Shown here piece by piece: positions 24,222 through 32,023 of a stretch of 64,000 nucleotides of DNA. Positions within the stretch are counted from its first letter, which is position 1. The number at the start of each line of letters is the position of its first letter. The stretch is from CAUVKI01 sp963552605 (GTDB lineage Bacteria > Bacillota > Clostridia > Tissierellales > Peptoniphilaceae): assembly GCA_963552605.1 (NCBI GenBank), contig CAUVKI010000003.1, forward strand, positions 24,628-88,627, given 5' to 3'. Below the pieces are notes generated by a model. It was given only the letters and a program-made list of their open reading frames with translations, had not been told where the DNA came from and did no database searches. The position numbers were made by a program, and so were the translations under genes.

Positions 24222-24749
24222 ATGAGTAAAAAACTGTTTGGGTTGTTGGTCGTTCTTCTCCTTGTAGGGTGCGGTGGAAAAGCTCCATCTGTGCAGGAAG
24301 TGCCTGTTAAGGGCACAAGATTAAATCCGCTACCTTTCGATGAGCCCTATACTTTTATAGGTACTTACGGGGATTACCCTGTTGAGTTTACAATTTGTTT
24401 ACGTGAGTTGATCAGAGGGTCTGAAGCTGTTAAGAAAATGAAGTCCGATTATCAGTTCAATAAACGGGATAAGGGAGAAGAGCCGATTTATTTTACTGTT
24501 GATTTCAGATTAGACTATCTCGAATCTGAGGATGATGATTTTTTTTATATTGATGATGATATGTTTGAGTATTTTAAAAGTGATTATGCGTTGTATAAGT
24601 CGAGGGGTATTCTTTGGGGATATAACTATCTGGATTCCGAGATGTATGAGGGGTCATCTACATCAGGGCAAGTTGGTTTGATAATTCCGAAAAAAGATGT
24701 TGGTTACATCTGTTTTAAAGACAATCTTTGGTTTAAGTTACCGGATTAG
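24222..24749 (+). CDS. Lysogeny-module lipoprotein
   Basis: 175 aa with a type II signal peptide (LFGLLVVLLLVGCGG; lipobox Cys at about residue 17). The mature part is acidic (LESEDDDFFYIDDDMFEYF) with beta segments; no known domain. Co-transcribed with the repressor, so expressed in the lysogen. Phage lipoproteins in this position often block superinfection. Confidence 0.75.
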   Translation: MSKKLFGLLVVLLLVGCGGKAPSVQEVPVKGTRLNPLPFDEPYTFIGTYGDYPVEFTICLRELIRGSEAVKKMKSDYQFNKRDKGEEPIYFTVDFRLDYLESEDDDFFYIDDDMFEYFKSDYALYKSRGILWGYNYLDSEMYEGSSTSGQVGLIIPKKDVGYICFKDNLWFKLPD

Positions 24750-24764
24750 AGAGCGAGGTGCGTT

Positions 24765-25634
24765 GTGAAGAGATGTTTTGCTTTATTGCTTGTTGCAGTT
24801 CTGATTTTTTCAGGTTGCTCTTTTACGAATAAAAGTGCTGATACTACGAAAGAGGTCGAGCATCAAGAGATACAACAGGAAGATGAAAGTTCGGTTGTGG
24901 TTGATAATACCGCTAGCGAGGAAGAGGCGAAAAGTGTTTCCGTTTCCGAGAGTAAGACGGGAAATGATGATCCTTTTGGGGAAAATGTGCAGGGTGAGTC
25001 GGAAGAGGCGGAATATGAAACGGCTACTGTGGCTCGAATTATAGATGGCGATACCATTCGGGTTGATAAGGGGGAGTACCAGTATTCCGTGCGTTTTATA
25101 CTCGTTAATACTCCCGAGATGAATGCAGGGGGTAAGACGGCTAAGGATTTTACGGCTAATTTACTTCCCGTAGGGGCTACTGTCTATTTAGAAAAAGATG
25201 TGTCGGAGACTGATAGGTATGATAGGTTGCTTAGGTATGTTTGGACAGAGCCTCCGATTAAAAATCCCACTGTTGAAGATTTGAAGCGTGGGTGTGTTAA
25301 TGCGATTTTGCTTGATAAACATTATGCGGAAGTTGCTGTTTATCCTCCTGATGTTAAGTATCAAGCTATGTTTGAAAGTATTGCAGGTGTTACTTATGAT
25401 AAACTTAAAGAATCTACAGATAAGAGCGAGAAAAAAGCCGCTTTTGGAAGAGATGAGAATTATCCTGCGTATAATGGCGGTGCGTCTTATGTAGGGAATA
25501 GTAATACGATGAAGTTTCATCGTGCTTCGTGCCGACACGTTAAGGATATTGCTCCGAAGCATCGGGTGGAGCTTAATAGCAGAGAGGCGGGAGTTAGTAA
25601 GGGATATAAACCGTGTAAAAGGTGTACGCCGTGA
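24765..25634 (+). CDS. Secreted lipoprotein nuclease (SNase domain)
   Basis: 289 aa, GTG start. Lipobox signal (LLVAVLIFSGCS), a charged linker (25-85), then a staphylococcal nuclease fold: ATVARIIDGDTIRVDKGEYQ, VRFILVNTPEMN and DRYDRLLRYVW carry the Asp/Arg/Glu catalytic positions. The C-terminal ~45 residues (KFHRASCRHVKDI, KPCKRCTP) look like an Ada-type zinc-binding extension. Expressed with the repressor; it could degrade incoming phage DNA at the cell surface. Confidence 0.85.
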   Translation: MKRCFALLLVAVLIFSGCSFTNKSADTTKEVEHQEIQQEDESSVVVDNTASEEEAKSVSVSESKTGNDDPFGENVQGESEEAEYETATVARIIDGDTIRVDKGEYQYSVRFILVNTPEMNAGGKTAKDFTANLLPVGATVYLEKDVSETDRYDRLLRYVWTEPPIKNPTVEDLKRGCVNAILLDKHYAEVAVYPPDVKYQAMFESIAGVTYDKLKESTDKSEKKAAFGRDENYPAYNGGASYVGNSNTMKFHRASCRHVKDIAPKHRVELNSREAGVSKGYKPCKRCTP

Positions 25635-26650
25635 GACGGGCTAACGGAACGGGAACCGTAACAAAGCTTAAAGATAAAAGGCGGCGACCGTTTCAAGCTT
25701 TCACACCCGCAGTTTTAAATGTGGAAACAGGGAAATGGGAACGTACTTTGATTGGCTTTTTCGCTACAAGAGATGAAGCTAATATTGCCCTGGCTAAGTA
25801 TAATAAAGGGGATTTAAGAGAGGGTAGAGCTCCTACTTTGGAAGAGCTTTACCTATCTTTTTATGAAGAGAAAAAAGTTGAGGGTAGAACCGAAGCAACT
25901 TTGAAAATGTATAGAGATACTTGGAAACATATGGAGTGCCACGCTTCCGTTAGAGTTGATGAGATTAAGACCGTGGACATTCAAACGGTTGTTAATAATC
26001 TTGTAGATGAGGGTAAGGGGTACAGTACTTGCGATAAAGTTAAAAAGCAGTATTCACAACTTTTGAAAAAAGCTGTGCTGGATGATTTTATTAGTAAAGA
26101 TTATTCGGCAGGTGTTAAAATTCCTAAAAAACCCGACAGTGATGTTTCCGTGTTTAGTGATTTGGATATTGAGAAACTAAAACAAGCGGCAGATAAGGGG
26201 GATAGTGTTGCAGGTTCGATTGTTGTTATGATTTATACGGGTATGCGAGTTGGTGAATTGTTAAGCTTGACTAAATTTAATGTTGATTTGGAGAGAGGTT
26301 TTATTTTTGGGGGGAATAAAACCGAGGCGGGAAAGAACAGAAAAATCCCGATACATAGATGTGTTGAGCCTATCCTTAAACGGGCTTATGAGAGAGCCGA
26401 GGACAGGCTGTTTCCGATAGGATATAGGAAATACACGGACGAATATAAAAATACTCTTAAAAGGCTTGGTATTGAGTATTTAAGCACACATAAGTGCAGA
26501 AAGACGTTTGCAACTCGTATGCATAGGCTCGGAGTAGATGACATAACGCTTGAACGCCTTGTAGGACATACAGATATCAGTACAACTGATAAATATTATA
26601 TAAATGTAGGAGATGAGAAGTTGAAAGAGGCTGTTGATAGATTAGCTTGA
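25631..26650 (+). CDS. int: Tyrosine recombinase integrase of prophage A
   Basis: 339 aa from the GTG at 25631 (GTGA overlap with the upstream stop); this start matches the MRRANGTG opening of the other integrase. Arm-binding AP2-like domain, SAM-like core-binding domain (40-150), catalytic domain with Arg in TGMRVGELL, HKCR box, and LVGHTDISTTDKYY with the nucleophilic Tyr. Roughly half-identical to the integrase at 29040. It lies 2.2 kb from the putative attR. Confidence 0.92.
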   Translation: MRRANGTGTVTKLKDKRRRPFQAFTPAVLNVETGKWERTLIGFFATRDEANIALAKYNKGDLREGRAPTLEELYLSFYEEKKVEGRTEATLKMYRDTWKHMECHASVRVDEIKTVDIQTVVNNLVDEGKGYSTCDKVKKQYSQLLKKAVLDDFISKDYSAGVKIPKKPDSDVSVFSDLDIEKLKQAADKGDSVAGSIVVMIYTGMRVGELLSLTKFNVDLERGFIFGGNKTEAGKNRKIPIHRCVEPILKRAYERAEDRLFPIGYRKYTDEYKNTLKRLGIEYLSTHKCRKTFATRMHRLGVDDITLERLVGHTDISTTDKYYINVGDEKLKEAVDRLA

Positions 26651-26670
26651 TTAAGTGGATATCGAGATAA

Positions 26671-26708
26671 GAAGAATTAAGCAAGTCCTAAGACTTGCTT
26701 AATTCTTC
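26671..26708. terminator. Perfect 17-bp stem at end of integrase operon
   Basis: GAAGAATTAAGCAAGTC, a CTAA loop, then its exact complement. It lies between convergent genes and overlaps the last codons of the 26688 gene. The same GCAAGTC/GACTTGC hairpin occurs after related cassettes at about 58752 and 60676. T-runs are short here, so efficiency is uncertain. Confidence 0.6.
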
Positions 26709-26918
26709 TTCCAAGGCTTTCAGCTTATCGTCAATCTCTACAGCGTAGTCTAAGACTATGCTTGCAAGAGGTTTACACCGCTCAAAATTATAAGCCAAGG
26801 AGTACTCGTCATTGTACTCGTTACCAAAATAATTCAGAAGCTCATCAACCATAAATCTAAGCTTATCCGAAATTATAGATGCACTTGTAATCATATCCGC
26901 CTCACGAACACTCATCAC
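26688..26918 (-). CDS. Small antirepressor-associated protein
   Basis: 76 aa, helical and acidic (SDKLRFMVDELLNYFGN, YNFERCKPLASIVLDYAV, ending LSKS). A close homologue follows the second antirepressor copy at 58531. It overlaps the antirepressor stop by 4 bp, so the two are co-translated and travel together. Function unknown. Confidence 0.75.
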   Translation of the reverse strand: MMSVREADMITSASIISDKLRFMVDELLNYFGNEYNDEYSLAYNFERCKPLASIVLDYAVEIDDKLKALEEELSKS

Positions 26919-27709
26919 CGCACCTCCGAATATTTGACCGCAAACGATTTATTTGCTGTCGGAATTTTTTTCGGATAGCCGTTTTCACCAAGCCACTTTC
27001 TAATCTTCTCAATCACACTCTCCGTATACTGATACCCAACCCCGATATGACCGTTTCTTTCAAAACTTGTAAGCTCCTGTTCGTCTTCCGACACATCAAT
27101 CTTGCTAATCACCGCTCCAATCGCAAGAGCGTGAGGAGCGCCGTTATTTGAAAACACTCCGAGTATTTTCGCAATCTCGGTTTTATCATAGAGCTTCTCG
27201 TCTGCTTTGAGTCTAGTTTCGGGTATCTCTACATCCGCTTTCTGATAGAGCTGTTTAAGCAGAAGCACTTGATATTGTGCTTTCATACCTGCTTTAGCAA
27301 GCACGGGTAGAATTGTACGAGCGGCATTGTTCACACTTGAGAGCTTTTCTTTCTTTGGCGTGGAAGAATAAGAGCCTGTTTTGCGGATTGACGGAAGAAC
27401 TATATCAGTTACCCAATCCGTAAACTTTTCTGCATTTGGTTTATTGCTCTTAAACACTAGCTTATACACACCACTTTCGGTGAGAAAGTTCTCTCCTCGG
27501 TTGTTTAATTTTCGGATGTCAATATCTTTGACATCTGAATTTTTGACTATAACCGTTTGATTTTCATTCATCTTTGCTATCGCCATTCTCACTGCGCTGT
27601 CTGTTAAATCCAAGCACTTTCCAACATCATACGGATTAAAAAGCACCTGCCCTTCAAGTTCAAAAACTTCAACCGAGTTCCCATCAAAAGCCATCATTTC
27701 ATTTTTCAT
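26915..27709 (-). CDS. ant: Phage antirepressor (Bro-N plus C-terminal DNA-binding domain)
   Basis: 264 aa: N-terminal Bro-N domain (residues ~10-110, FNPYDVGKCLDLTDSAVRMA), then a ~150-aa C-terminal domain. The C-terminal ~155 residues are practically identical, at DNA level too, to 58064-58525 in prophage B, which suggests recent exchange. Such proteins inactivate CI-type repressors. It is preceded by a structured leader and an RHH gene. Confidence 0.85.
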   Translation of the reverse strand: MKNEMMAFDGNSVEVFELEGQVLFNPYDVGKCLDLTDSAVRMAIAKMNENQTVIVKNSDVKDIDIRKLNNRGENFLTESGVYKLVFKSNKPNAEKFTDWVTDIVLPSIRKTGSYSSTPKKEKLSSVNNAARTILPVLAKAGMKAQYQVLLLKQLYQKADVEIPETRLKADEKLYDKTEIAKILGVFSNNGAPHALAIGAVISKIDVSEDEQELTSFERNGHIGVGYQYTESVIEKIRKWLGENGYPKKIPTANKSFAVKYSEVR

Positions 27710-27742
27710 AAAAACCTCCTTCTACTTGAAAGAGATTCCAAA

Positions 27743-27818
27743 CCGTGATAGAATATTTCACGGAGTGAAAGCTCTTATGTTGGAAACGCTCTGACAGGCA
27801 AAGTCAATTCGAGCGTTT
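27743..27818 (-). promoter_or_regulatory. Structured leader upstream of antirepressor
   Basis: Two hairpins in the message between the RHH and antirepressor genes. The first is AAACGCTC with GAGCGTTT (27784-27818); the second is CCGTGA with TCACGG (27743-27763). The same layout occurs at 44552-44630, where the second stem is CTATGA/TCATAG, i.e. two base pairs changed on both sides. Covariation supports a functional RNA structure. Confidence 0.6.
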
Positions 27819-27825
27819 CTTTTTT

Positions 27826-28002
27826 TTAGTCTTCTTTTTCAGCAGCTAATTTTTTCAACCCAGCTCTTACAGCTTCCGCTTTATCAACTTTTTTCATCTC
27901 GCAATATTTATGCATAATACTTGCGGAGAGTTCGTCAAGTCTTACCGTAATTCGTTCCATCTTAGGGTTGTCTGTAGGTCTGCCTCTTTTCTTGGCTGAC
28001 AC
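27826..28002 (-). CDS. Ribbon-helix-helix regulator (GRPT family), copy 1
   Basis: 58 aa from the GTG at 28002, 8 nt after GAGAGG. Begins MSAKKRGRPTDNPK with the beta strand ITVRLDE and two helices after it: a CopG/Arc-type dimer that binds DNA. Nearly identical to 44369-44545. It has a TTGACG-16-TATAAT promoter at about 28035-28063 carrying GGC(T/A)GAC repeats that may be its own operator. Confidence 0.8.
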   Translation of the reverse strand: MSAKKRGRPTDNPKMERITVRLDELSASIMHKYCEMKKVDKAEAVRAGLKKLAAEKED

Positions 28003-28158
28003 ATATACCACCTCTCTTTTTGTCTGCCAATATAATTATATATATGTCAGCCGAAACGTCAACCTTTTTTTTAAAAAAATTCTGAAATAAAAAAAGCACT
28101 TGATATTGTGCTTTCTTTGCAGGACGGAAAATACTTTGACCGGTACTCCGTCCTATTT

Positions 28159-28335
28159 TTAATCATTTTGTCTTAATCCCTGTACGGCACACCTTACGCC
28201 CTCCGGTCTTGATATATTTTTTCGATTGCAAAAATCGTCCAAAATATTAAGCGTTTTCTCATCAAAACGTATACTCAGCTGTGTTATTTTCGGGCTATCT
28301 GTAGGTCTACCCATCTTATTCTTTTCTTTCGTCAT
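28159..28335 (-). CDS. Ribbon-helix-helix regulator, cassette copy 1
   Basis: 58 aa: MTKEKNKMGRPTDSPK, strand LSIRFDE, then two helices. Same family as the 60505 gene, which also follows an MDEEMN ORF and hairpin. Probably a DNA-binding autoregulator of the cassette. Its 5' leader contains the antisense promoter of the cassette. Confidence 0.75.
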   Translation of the reverse strand: MTKEKNKMGRPTDSPKITQLSIRFDEKTLNILDDFCNRKNISRPEGVRCAVQGLRQND

Positions 28336-28375
28336 CACATTGACCCTTTTTCTTGTTCTATGTTATAGTGGTACG

Positions 28376-28447
28376 CAAATGAGAGGGAACAAGACCCCTC
28401 ATTTGTGGTAATTCTCGTAACCCTGCTTACTTTAGCAGGGTTTTTAT
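28376..28447 (+). ncRNA. Antisense hairpin RNA of MDEEMN cassette, copy 1
   Basis: Promoter TTGACC (28340), 18-bp spacer, TATAGT (28364) on the strand opposite to the cassette genes. The ~72-nt RNA has a long hairpin around GGGAACAAGACCCC and ends at a terminator (AACCCTGCT-TACTTT-AGCAGGGTT plus T-run) inside the 3' end of the MDEEMN gene. The T-run is only on this strand. Same layout at copies 3 and 4. Confidence 0.65.
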
Positions 28448-28594
28448 TCTTTCTCGCACATCTGCCAGCACTTCTTTTCTGTTCTCGTCCTTTGTTTCCC
28501 TTTCGAGTTCTTCAATCATAAGAAGTATTGTTTTGGTTTGGCTGTCTTTCGCTTCCTGCATTGCCAATTCGCTTAAATTCATTTCCTCGTCCAT
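28427..28594 (-). CDS. MDEEMN-family small acidic protein, copy 1
   Basis: 55 aa, identical in protein sequence to the 60246 copy: opens MDEEMNLSELAMQEAKDSQ, then a charged coiled coil ending RIKTLLK. Hydrophilic, no membrane segment. The ATG follows AAGGAG. Promoter and leader (AGCAAGGGAAACC) are also conserved. Function unknown; its 3' end is overlapped by the antisense RNA. Confidence 0.75.
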   Translation of the reverse strand: MDEEMNLSELAMQEAKDSQTKTILLMIEELERETKDENRKEVLADVRERIKTLLK

Positions 28595-28647
28595 CTTTTT
28601 CTCCTTTCTCTTGCTCTGACTTGCTTGGTTTCCCTTGCTGTGAATAC

Positions 28648-28676
28648 ATTATATATTTATGAATCCCAAATGTCAA
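28648..28676 (-). promoter_or_regulatory. Promoter of MDEEMN cassette, copy 1
   Basis: TTGACA, 17 bp, TATAAT on the minus strand, preceded by a T8-A7 tract that may act as an UP element and followed by a leader with GGAGCAAGAGA-like sequence just ahead of the ribosome site. The same arrangement precedes 60246 (60164-60192). Confidence 0.8.
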
Positions 28677-28865
28677 CCCTTTTTTTAAAAAAAATTTCAT
28701 ACCTGCTTTAGCAAGTAAAGTCTACCCCTTTTTTGTTGTAAAATTTTATATACATAGGCTAACAAAAATAGCTATTTTTATCTCTGTTCATTTGGAGTTA
28801 TATGTGTACTAGCATCAAACTGTCATCAAAAAGGCTTATAAATGCTGAAAAATACAATCCATGAT

Positions 28866-28912
28866 ACTGACTCTTAATCAGTGGGTCTAGGGTTCGAGTC
28901 CCTAAAGGTGCA
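28866..28912 (+). repeat. att repeat: tRNA-Lys(CTT) 3' half, left copy
   Basis: 47 bp containing an anticodon arm (ACTGA stem, loop CTCTTAA with anticodon CTT, TCAGT), variable loop, T arm (TAGGG-TTCGAGT-CCCTA) and acceptor 3' strand AAGGTGC plus A. There is no D arm or 5' acceptor strand upstream, so this is a fragment, not a functional tRNA. Matches 63811-63857 with one mismatch. Attachment site between prophages A and B. Confidence 0.88.
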
Positions 28913-28919
28913 TAGCATA

Positions 28920-28956
28920 AACCTCGCTAGTCTTAAGGATTAGCGAGGTTTTTTTG
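28920..28956 (+). terminator. Terminator after left att repeat
   Basis: AACCTCGCTA, an 11-nt loop, TAGCGAGGTT and a T-run. It lies just after the tRNA fragment and before the integrase 3' end; its stem would stop transcripts coming from prophage A, and possibly the integrase message in the other direction. Confidence 0.75.
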
Positions 28957-28981
28957 TGTTTCTTTAAAATATTCAATCCTG

Positions 28982-29038
28982 CCCAAAAACGGTTGAAAAT
29001 GGTCTGCGTTGGTACACTGTTGGTACATCATTGGTACA
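28982..29038. promoter_or_regulatory. Probable integrase arm-type sites, left arm
   Basis: TTGGTACA occurs three times at exactly 11-bp steps (29009, 29020, 29031), overlapping the integrase stop codon. A 47-bp segment including two of them recurs at 63727-63773 with one mismatch, on the other side of the joined attP. Helically phased repeats flanking the core fit arm-binding sites of a tyrosine integrase. Confidence 0.65.
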
Positions 29039-29039
29039 C

Positions 29040-30056
29040 TCAGAAAAGTCTGATATTATCAATTGCAGAGACTAAATCAGCATCGTTATTATGAATGTAG
29101 TATTTTGATGTCGTTGAGAGGTCTTCGTGCCCCATTATATCCTGCAAAAAAATCTTATTCATGTCAGCACGGGCAGCTAACGATGAGAAAGTTTTTCGCA
29201 TATGATGTGTTGGAAGAGGTTCTACCCCAATTGATTTCAACTCTTTAAAATAATTTTTTCTAAATCCTGTATAACTATAATTTAGAAGCTTTCCATCTTT
29301 AGAATCATCGCAAAGCTTTTTAAAGTAAGGTAAAATTAGATTATGTATGGGTATATGACGTCCCGTTCCTTTTTCGGTTTTACTTCCAGCTATAACTATC
29401 CTTTTCTCCAAATCCACATTAAATCGTGTGAGAGATAAAAATTCACCGATTCTTAAGCCTGTGCCTATCATTATCATTACAGATGATAAAACTTTGTTTT
29501 CTAGCGCGTGTTGTGCAATTTTGGATATATCTTTATCGCTGTATATTGTTTTATCCGACTTCGGTTTTTTGGGGAGAGATAAGTATTCTGCATAGTTTTT
29601 GTCTACATCGTCCATCTCCATTGCGAGATTTAAAAGTTGCTTGTACAAAAGCTTAACCTTGTTACACGTACTATAACCTATGTCCTCTTCTATCAAGCTG
29701 TCTATCACCAGTTGCATTGTGTCTGTTGTCAGCTTGTCGACTTCAATGTTATGATGATACTCCATTTTTTTCCATGCAGCTTTATACATTTTTAGAGTGT
29801 TTAAAGATTTATCCTCCCGCTCCTTATTAGATATCAGTTTTTCATAGAAAAAACTTAGCTTATGTGCTTTTTGCTTTATTTTTCCATCAAGATTGTATTG
29901 AGCCAGCGAAAGCTCCGCTTCCTTTTTGGTTTCATAATAACCTAGGGTCTTTCGAGCCAATTTTCCGTCCTTATATCCAATTGAAACTCTTACAAGATAA
30001 GGCTTTCGTAAACCTTTTCTTTTTATTATGCTTCCCGTTCCGTTTGCTCTTCTCAT
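29040..30056 (-). CDS. int: Tyrosine recombinase integrase of prophage B
   Basis: 338 aa from the ATG at 30056 (TTTAGGAG 8 nt upstream; longer in-frame reading overlaps the truncated antitoxin). Arm-binding domain MRRANGTGSIIKRK, core-binding domain 60-160, catalytic Arg in GTGLRIGEFL, HHMR box, and MGHEDLSTTSKYY with the Tyr nucleophile. Its 3' end abuts the arm-type sites and att repeat. Integrates at tRNA-Lys. Confidence 0.93.
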   Translation of the reverse strand: MRRANGTGSIIKRKGLRKPYLVRVSIGYKDGKLARKTLGYYETKKEAELSLAQYNLDGKIKQKAHKLSFFYEKLISNKEREDKSLNTLKMYKAAWKKMEYHHNIEVDKLTTDTMQLVIDSLIEEDIGYSTCNKVKLLYKQLLNLAMEMDDVDKNYAEYLSLPKKPKSDKTIYSDKDISKIAQHALENKVLSSVMIMIGTGLRIGEFLSLTRFNVDLEKRIVIAGSKTEKGTGRHIPIHNLILPYFKKLCDDSKDGKLLNYSYTGFRKNYFKELKSIGVEPLPTHHMRKTFSSLAARADMNKIFLQDIMGHEDLSTTSKYYIHNNDADLVSAIDNIRLF

Positions 30057-30105
30057 TGTTTTTCTCCTAAACCCTGCTGAGCGCTGTTCCACAAGTTCAG
30101 CATAT

Positions 30106-30279
30106 TTAATACGGACAGGTCTCGGCGCACTCTGCGAGCTCAACCTGCGTCATTTGTTTTTCAAGGCGTGCGGCGATTACAGCGTCAATTATTTCATATT
30201 GGGGCGCAAGATTCTCATATTCTTTGCGAAGATCAGGATTATTTGCAAGAGCGGACTTCTTATATTCCTTGTAAGTCAT
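30106..30279 (-). pseudogene. Truncated XRE/HigA-type antitoxin
   Basis: 57 codons: MTYKEYKKSALANNPDLRKE, a typical N-terminus of the HigA-like antitoxins, running to KQMTQVELAE at the start of the helix-turn-helix, then a stop. The rest of the HTH domain is missing. No toxin gene is adjacent. Remnant of a toxin-antitoxin pair between integrase and membrane protein. Confidence 0.6.
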
Positions 30280-30309
30280 AAGTTGCTCCTCTAATCCCCA
30301 TTTATGCCA

Positions 30310-30927
30310 TTATTTAGTGACGGGAACCTCAAAAGTTGCTTTTTGTTTATGTGAAGAATCGTCGTATTGTTCAAACATAACTTTAATAGTGTTGCTTTCC
30401 GTTTTTAGTCCGTATGTTTCTGTTGCTTTTTCGCAAATCGCTCCGGGCGGTGTCGGTTGTGGACTATTTCCCTCCGATACTGGATAGGTCTCACACATCT
30501 TTTTCGATTCATCAATAACGCCATCAGGTGTCATAAATAAATCTTGCAAACTATCCTGATATCCTAAGTTTTCATATGTGTAAACGATAATAACGACCTC
30601 TGCGGGTTTATCGTCAGAATAGGAATTCCGTTTTTTTGTTGGATATACCTCATCAATTCTCAGCTTCCATTGTCCCGGAACTTCCCACCACTCGCCCAGT
30701 CCATATGTTTTATTTTCAGGATCCGTTGTCGAGGTTTGAGAGGTTTCCGATTCGTTGATGAGTTGGTAGAGTTCTACCAGTTCTTTCAGTTCTTTGTTTT
30801 GTTGCTGTATCTCTTCGACGGATTCCATAGATGGTGTTTGTAAAAGCAACACCAAAAGAAGTATCGTCGTGCAGAAAAATACTATTGTTAGTACAATCCA
30901 TATTTTACCTTGTTTGTTATTCCCCAT
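30310..30927 (-). CDS. Membrane-anchored lysogeny protein
   Basis: 205 aa: an N-terminal membrane helix (IWIVLTIVFFCTTILLLVLLL), a coiled coil (45-65), a Ser/Thr linker, and an extracellular beta domain (YGLGEWWEVPGQWKLRIDEV onward) of the DUF4352/DUF5067-like Ig type. Lies between integrase and repressor and is likely expressed in the lysogen. Superinfection exclusion is plausible. Confidence 0.7.
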   Translation of the reverse strand: MGNNKQGKIWIVLTIVFFCTTILLLVLLLQTPSMESVEEIQQQNKELKELVELYQLINESETSQTSTTDPENKTYGLGEWWEVPGQWKLRIDEVYPTKKRNSYSDDKPAEVVIIVYTYENLGYQDSLQDLFMTPDGVIDESKKMCETYPVSEGNSPQPTPPGAICEKATETYGLKTESNTIKVMFEQYDDSSHKQKATFEVPVTK

Positions 30928-30946
30928 CTGATTTTCATTCCCTCCT

Positions 30947-31576
30947 TTAAAATTTCCTTCTTAATTCCCTCACCACGCCTGCAATCTGGACTTCGCCTAA
31001 CGCATATGTTTTTGGGCTGTATGAAGTGTTGACGGGAATTAAGGTTATAGATTTTTCATTCCTTTTGACCGTTTTCAATGTAGCGTCATAACCGTTTACA
31101 TAGCACGCACAGTCATCACCGCTATGACATTCAGTGGTACGCTCAATGATGACTATGTCCCCCTCTATGTATTTAGGATACATACTGTCGCCTTTTACAA
31201 CAAGACAGAAGTATTCCTTTCCGCCTCTTAGCCATTCCTCAGGTATATATTCATAGTCTATTATATCCTCTAAGGCTTCTATCGGTTCTCCTGCCGCTAT
31301 GCGCCCGTATATAGGTATCTTAACCGTGTTTCTCGGATATTTTACGGGTGCTACATTGTTTATGATTTCTTTAGGGTGATCGGTGCGTCCGAGGAGATAG
31401 TCAGTGGTGACCTCAAAATGCTGGGCGATTTTTATTTTTATCTCATCGCTCGGCACCCTTTGATTAGTTTCGTATTGGGAGAGTGTAGAATTACCAACAT
31501 TAAGAGTTTTTGCCAAATCTATTTGCTTTATTCCCGCATTTTCTCGTAAGCACCTAATCCTATCGCCTATAAGCAT
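30947..31576 (-). CDS. CI-like repressor with S24 peptidase
   Basis: 209 aa. N-terminal XRE helix-turn-helix (IKQIDLAKTLNVGNSTLSQYE); cleavage region YGRIAAGEPIEA; catalytic Ser in VKGDSMYPKYIEGDIVII and Lys in GYDATLKTVKRN. Divergent from Cro, with two operators in the gap. Maintains lysogeny and is expected to self-cleave on DNA damage. Confidence 0.93.
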   Translation of the reverse strand: MLIGDRIRCLRENAGIKQIDLAKTLNVGNSTLSQYETNQRVPSDEIKIKIAQHFEVTTDYLLGRTDHPKEIINNVAPVKYPRNTVKIPIYGRIAAGEPIEALEDIIDYEYIPEEWLRGGKEYFCLVVKGDSMYPKYIEGDIVIIERTTECHSGDDCACYVNGYDATLKTVKRNEKSITLIPVNTSYSPKTYALGEVQIAGVVRELRRKF

Positions 31577-31596
31577 CCTTACCTCCTTTTTAGTAC

Positions 31597-31700
31597 ATTT
31601 GCAAGCTGCAAATTTATTATACCCTTAAATCACGACATGTAAATATTTTTCCTCGAAATGTGAAAAAACTATTGACATTTGCCAATAGCAAATTTATAAT
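31597..31700. promoter_or_regulatory. Switch region of prophage B
   Basis: Rightward promoter TTGACA (31672), 17 bp, TATAAT (31695). Leftward promoter TTTACA-16-TATAAT on the minus strand (about 31615-31642). Two 17-bp dyads ATTTGC-x5-GCAAAT at 31597-31613 and 31677-31693, the second overlapping the rightward -35/spacer. Operators for CI and Cro; different from the GTTCAA operators of prophage A, so the two are heteroimmune. Confidence 0.85.
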
Positions 31701-31732
31701 ATTCGCATAGAGCAAAATGAAAGGAGGGAAAA

Positions 31733-31939
31733 ATGACCTTAAAAGAATTGAGACGCCAAAAAGGAATGACTCAGGAAGATGTAGCGAATAGACTTGAAAT
31801 TGGGGTTTCTACATACTGCATGTACGAAAATGCACAACGGCGCATACCTGCGGATGTAGCAAAAAAAATTTCAGAATTGCTTAATGTAGACTTAATGAAA
31901 TTTTTTTCGCCCTCTAGTTTCACAATCAGCAAAAGTTAA
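31733..31939 (+). CDS. Cro-like XRE regulator
   Basis: 68 aa, single helix-turn-helix (MTQEDVANRLEIGVSTYCMY) with a short tail. First gene under the rightward promoter; AAAGGAGGG ribosome site. Expected to compete with CI for the ATTTGC operators. Confidence 0.85.
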   Translation: MTLKELRRQKGMTQEDVANRLEIGVSTYCMYENAQRRIPADVAKKISELLNVDLMKFFSPSSFTISKS

Positions 31940-32023
31940 AGTGCAAAAAGAAAGGTGATGCTTATTAGGATACAAGGCAAGATTTGAGAGCAGATATGAA
32001 GCACCTAAGGAAAGGAAGGATAA

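Larger units (their letters stand above)
28116..28694 (-). mobile_element. MDEEMN cassette inserted with 4-bp duplication
   Basis: A 579-bp unit (promoter, 55-aa ORF, antisense RNA, RHH gene, terminator-like repeat). It splits a 39-bp remnant of antirepressor sequence into 28094-28115 and 28695-28715; the intact sequence is at 27263-27301. TTTC is present once in the intact copy and on both sides of the insert. No terminal inverted repeats or transposase are seen, so the mobilising mechanism is unknown. Confidence 0.6.
1..28865 (-). mobile_element. Prophage A (partial, left end outside window)
   Basis: A temperate siphovirus genome. Structural genes (tail tube, connectors, capsid, protease, portal, terminase) and replication genes run leftward, and a repressor-lipoprotein-integrase operon runs rightward from 23.5 kb. 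The right boundary is taken as the tRNA-Lys 3' fragment at 28866. The left boundary, the rest of the tail and the lysis genes are outside the window. The integrase lies 2.2 kb from the att repeat because accessory cassettes lie between them. The right boundary is inferred; the prophage identity is clear from gene content. Confidence 0.85.

Noticed and set aside
24863..25562. Reverse-strand frames across the lipoprotein nuclease gene
   Set aside because: Shadow frames of a clear coding gene; no ribosome sites or protein-like composition.
28116..28694. Classical insertion sequence
   Set aside because: No transposase and no terminal inverted repeats; only the short target duplication suggests mobility.
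28866..28912. Functional tRNA-Lys gene
   Set aside because: Only the anticodon arm to 3' end is present; D arm and 5' acceptor strand are missing at both copies.
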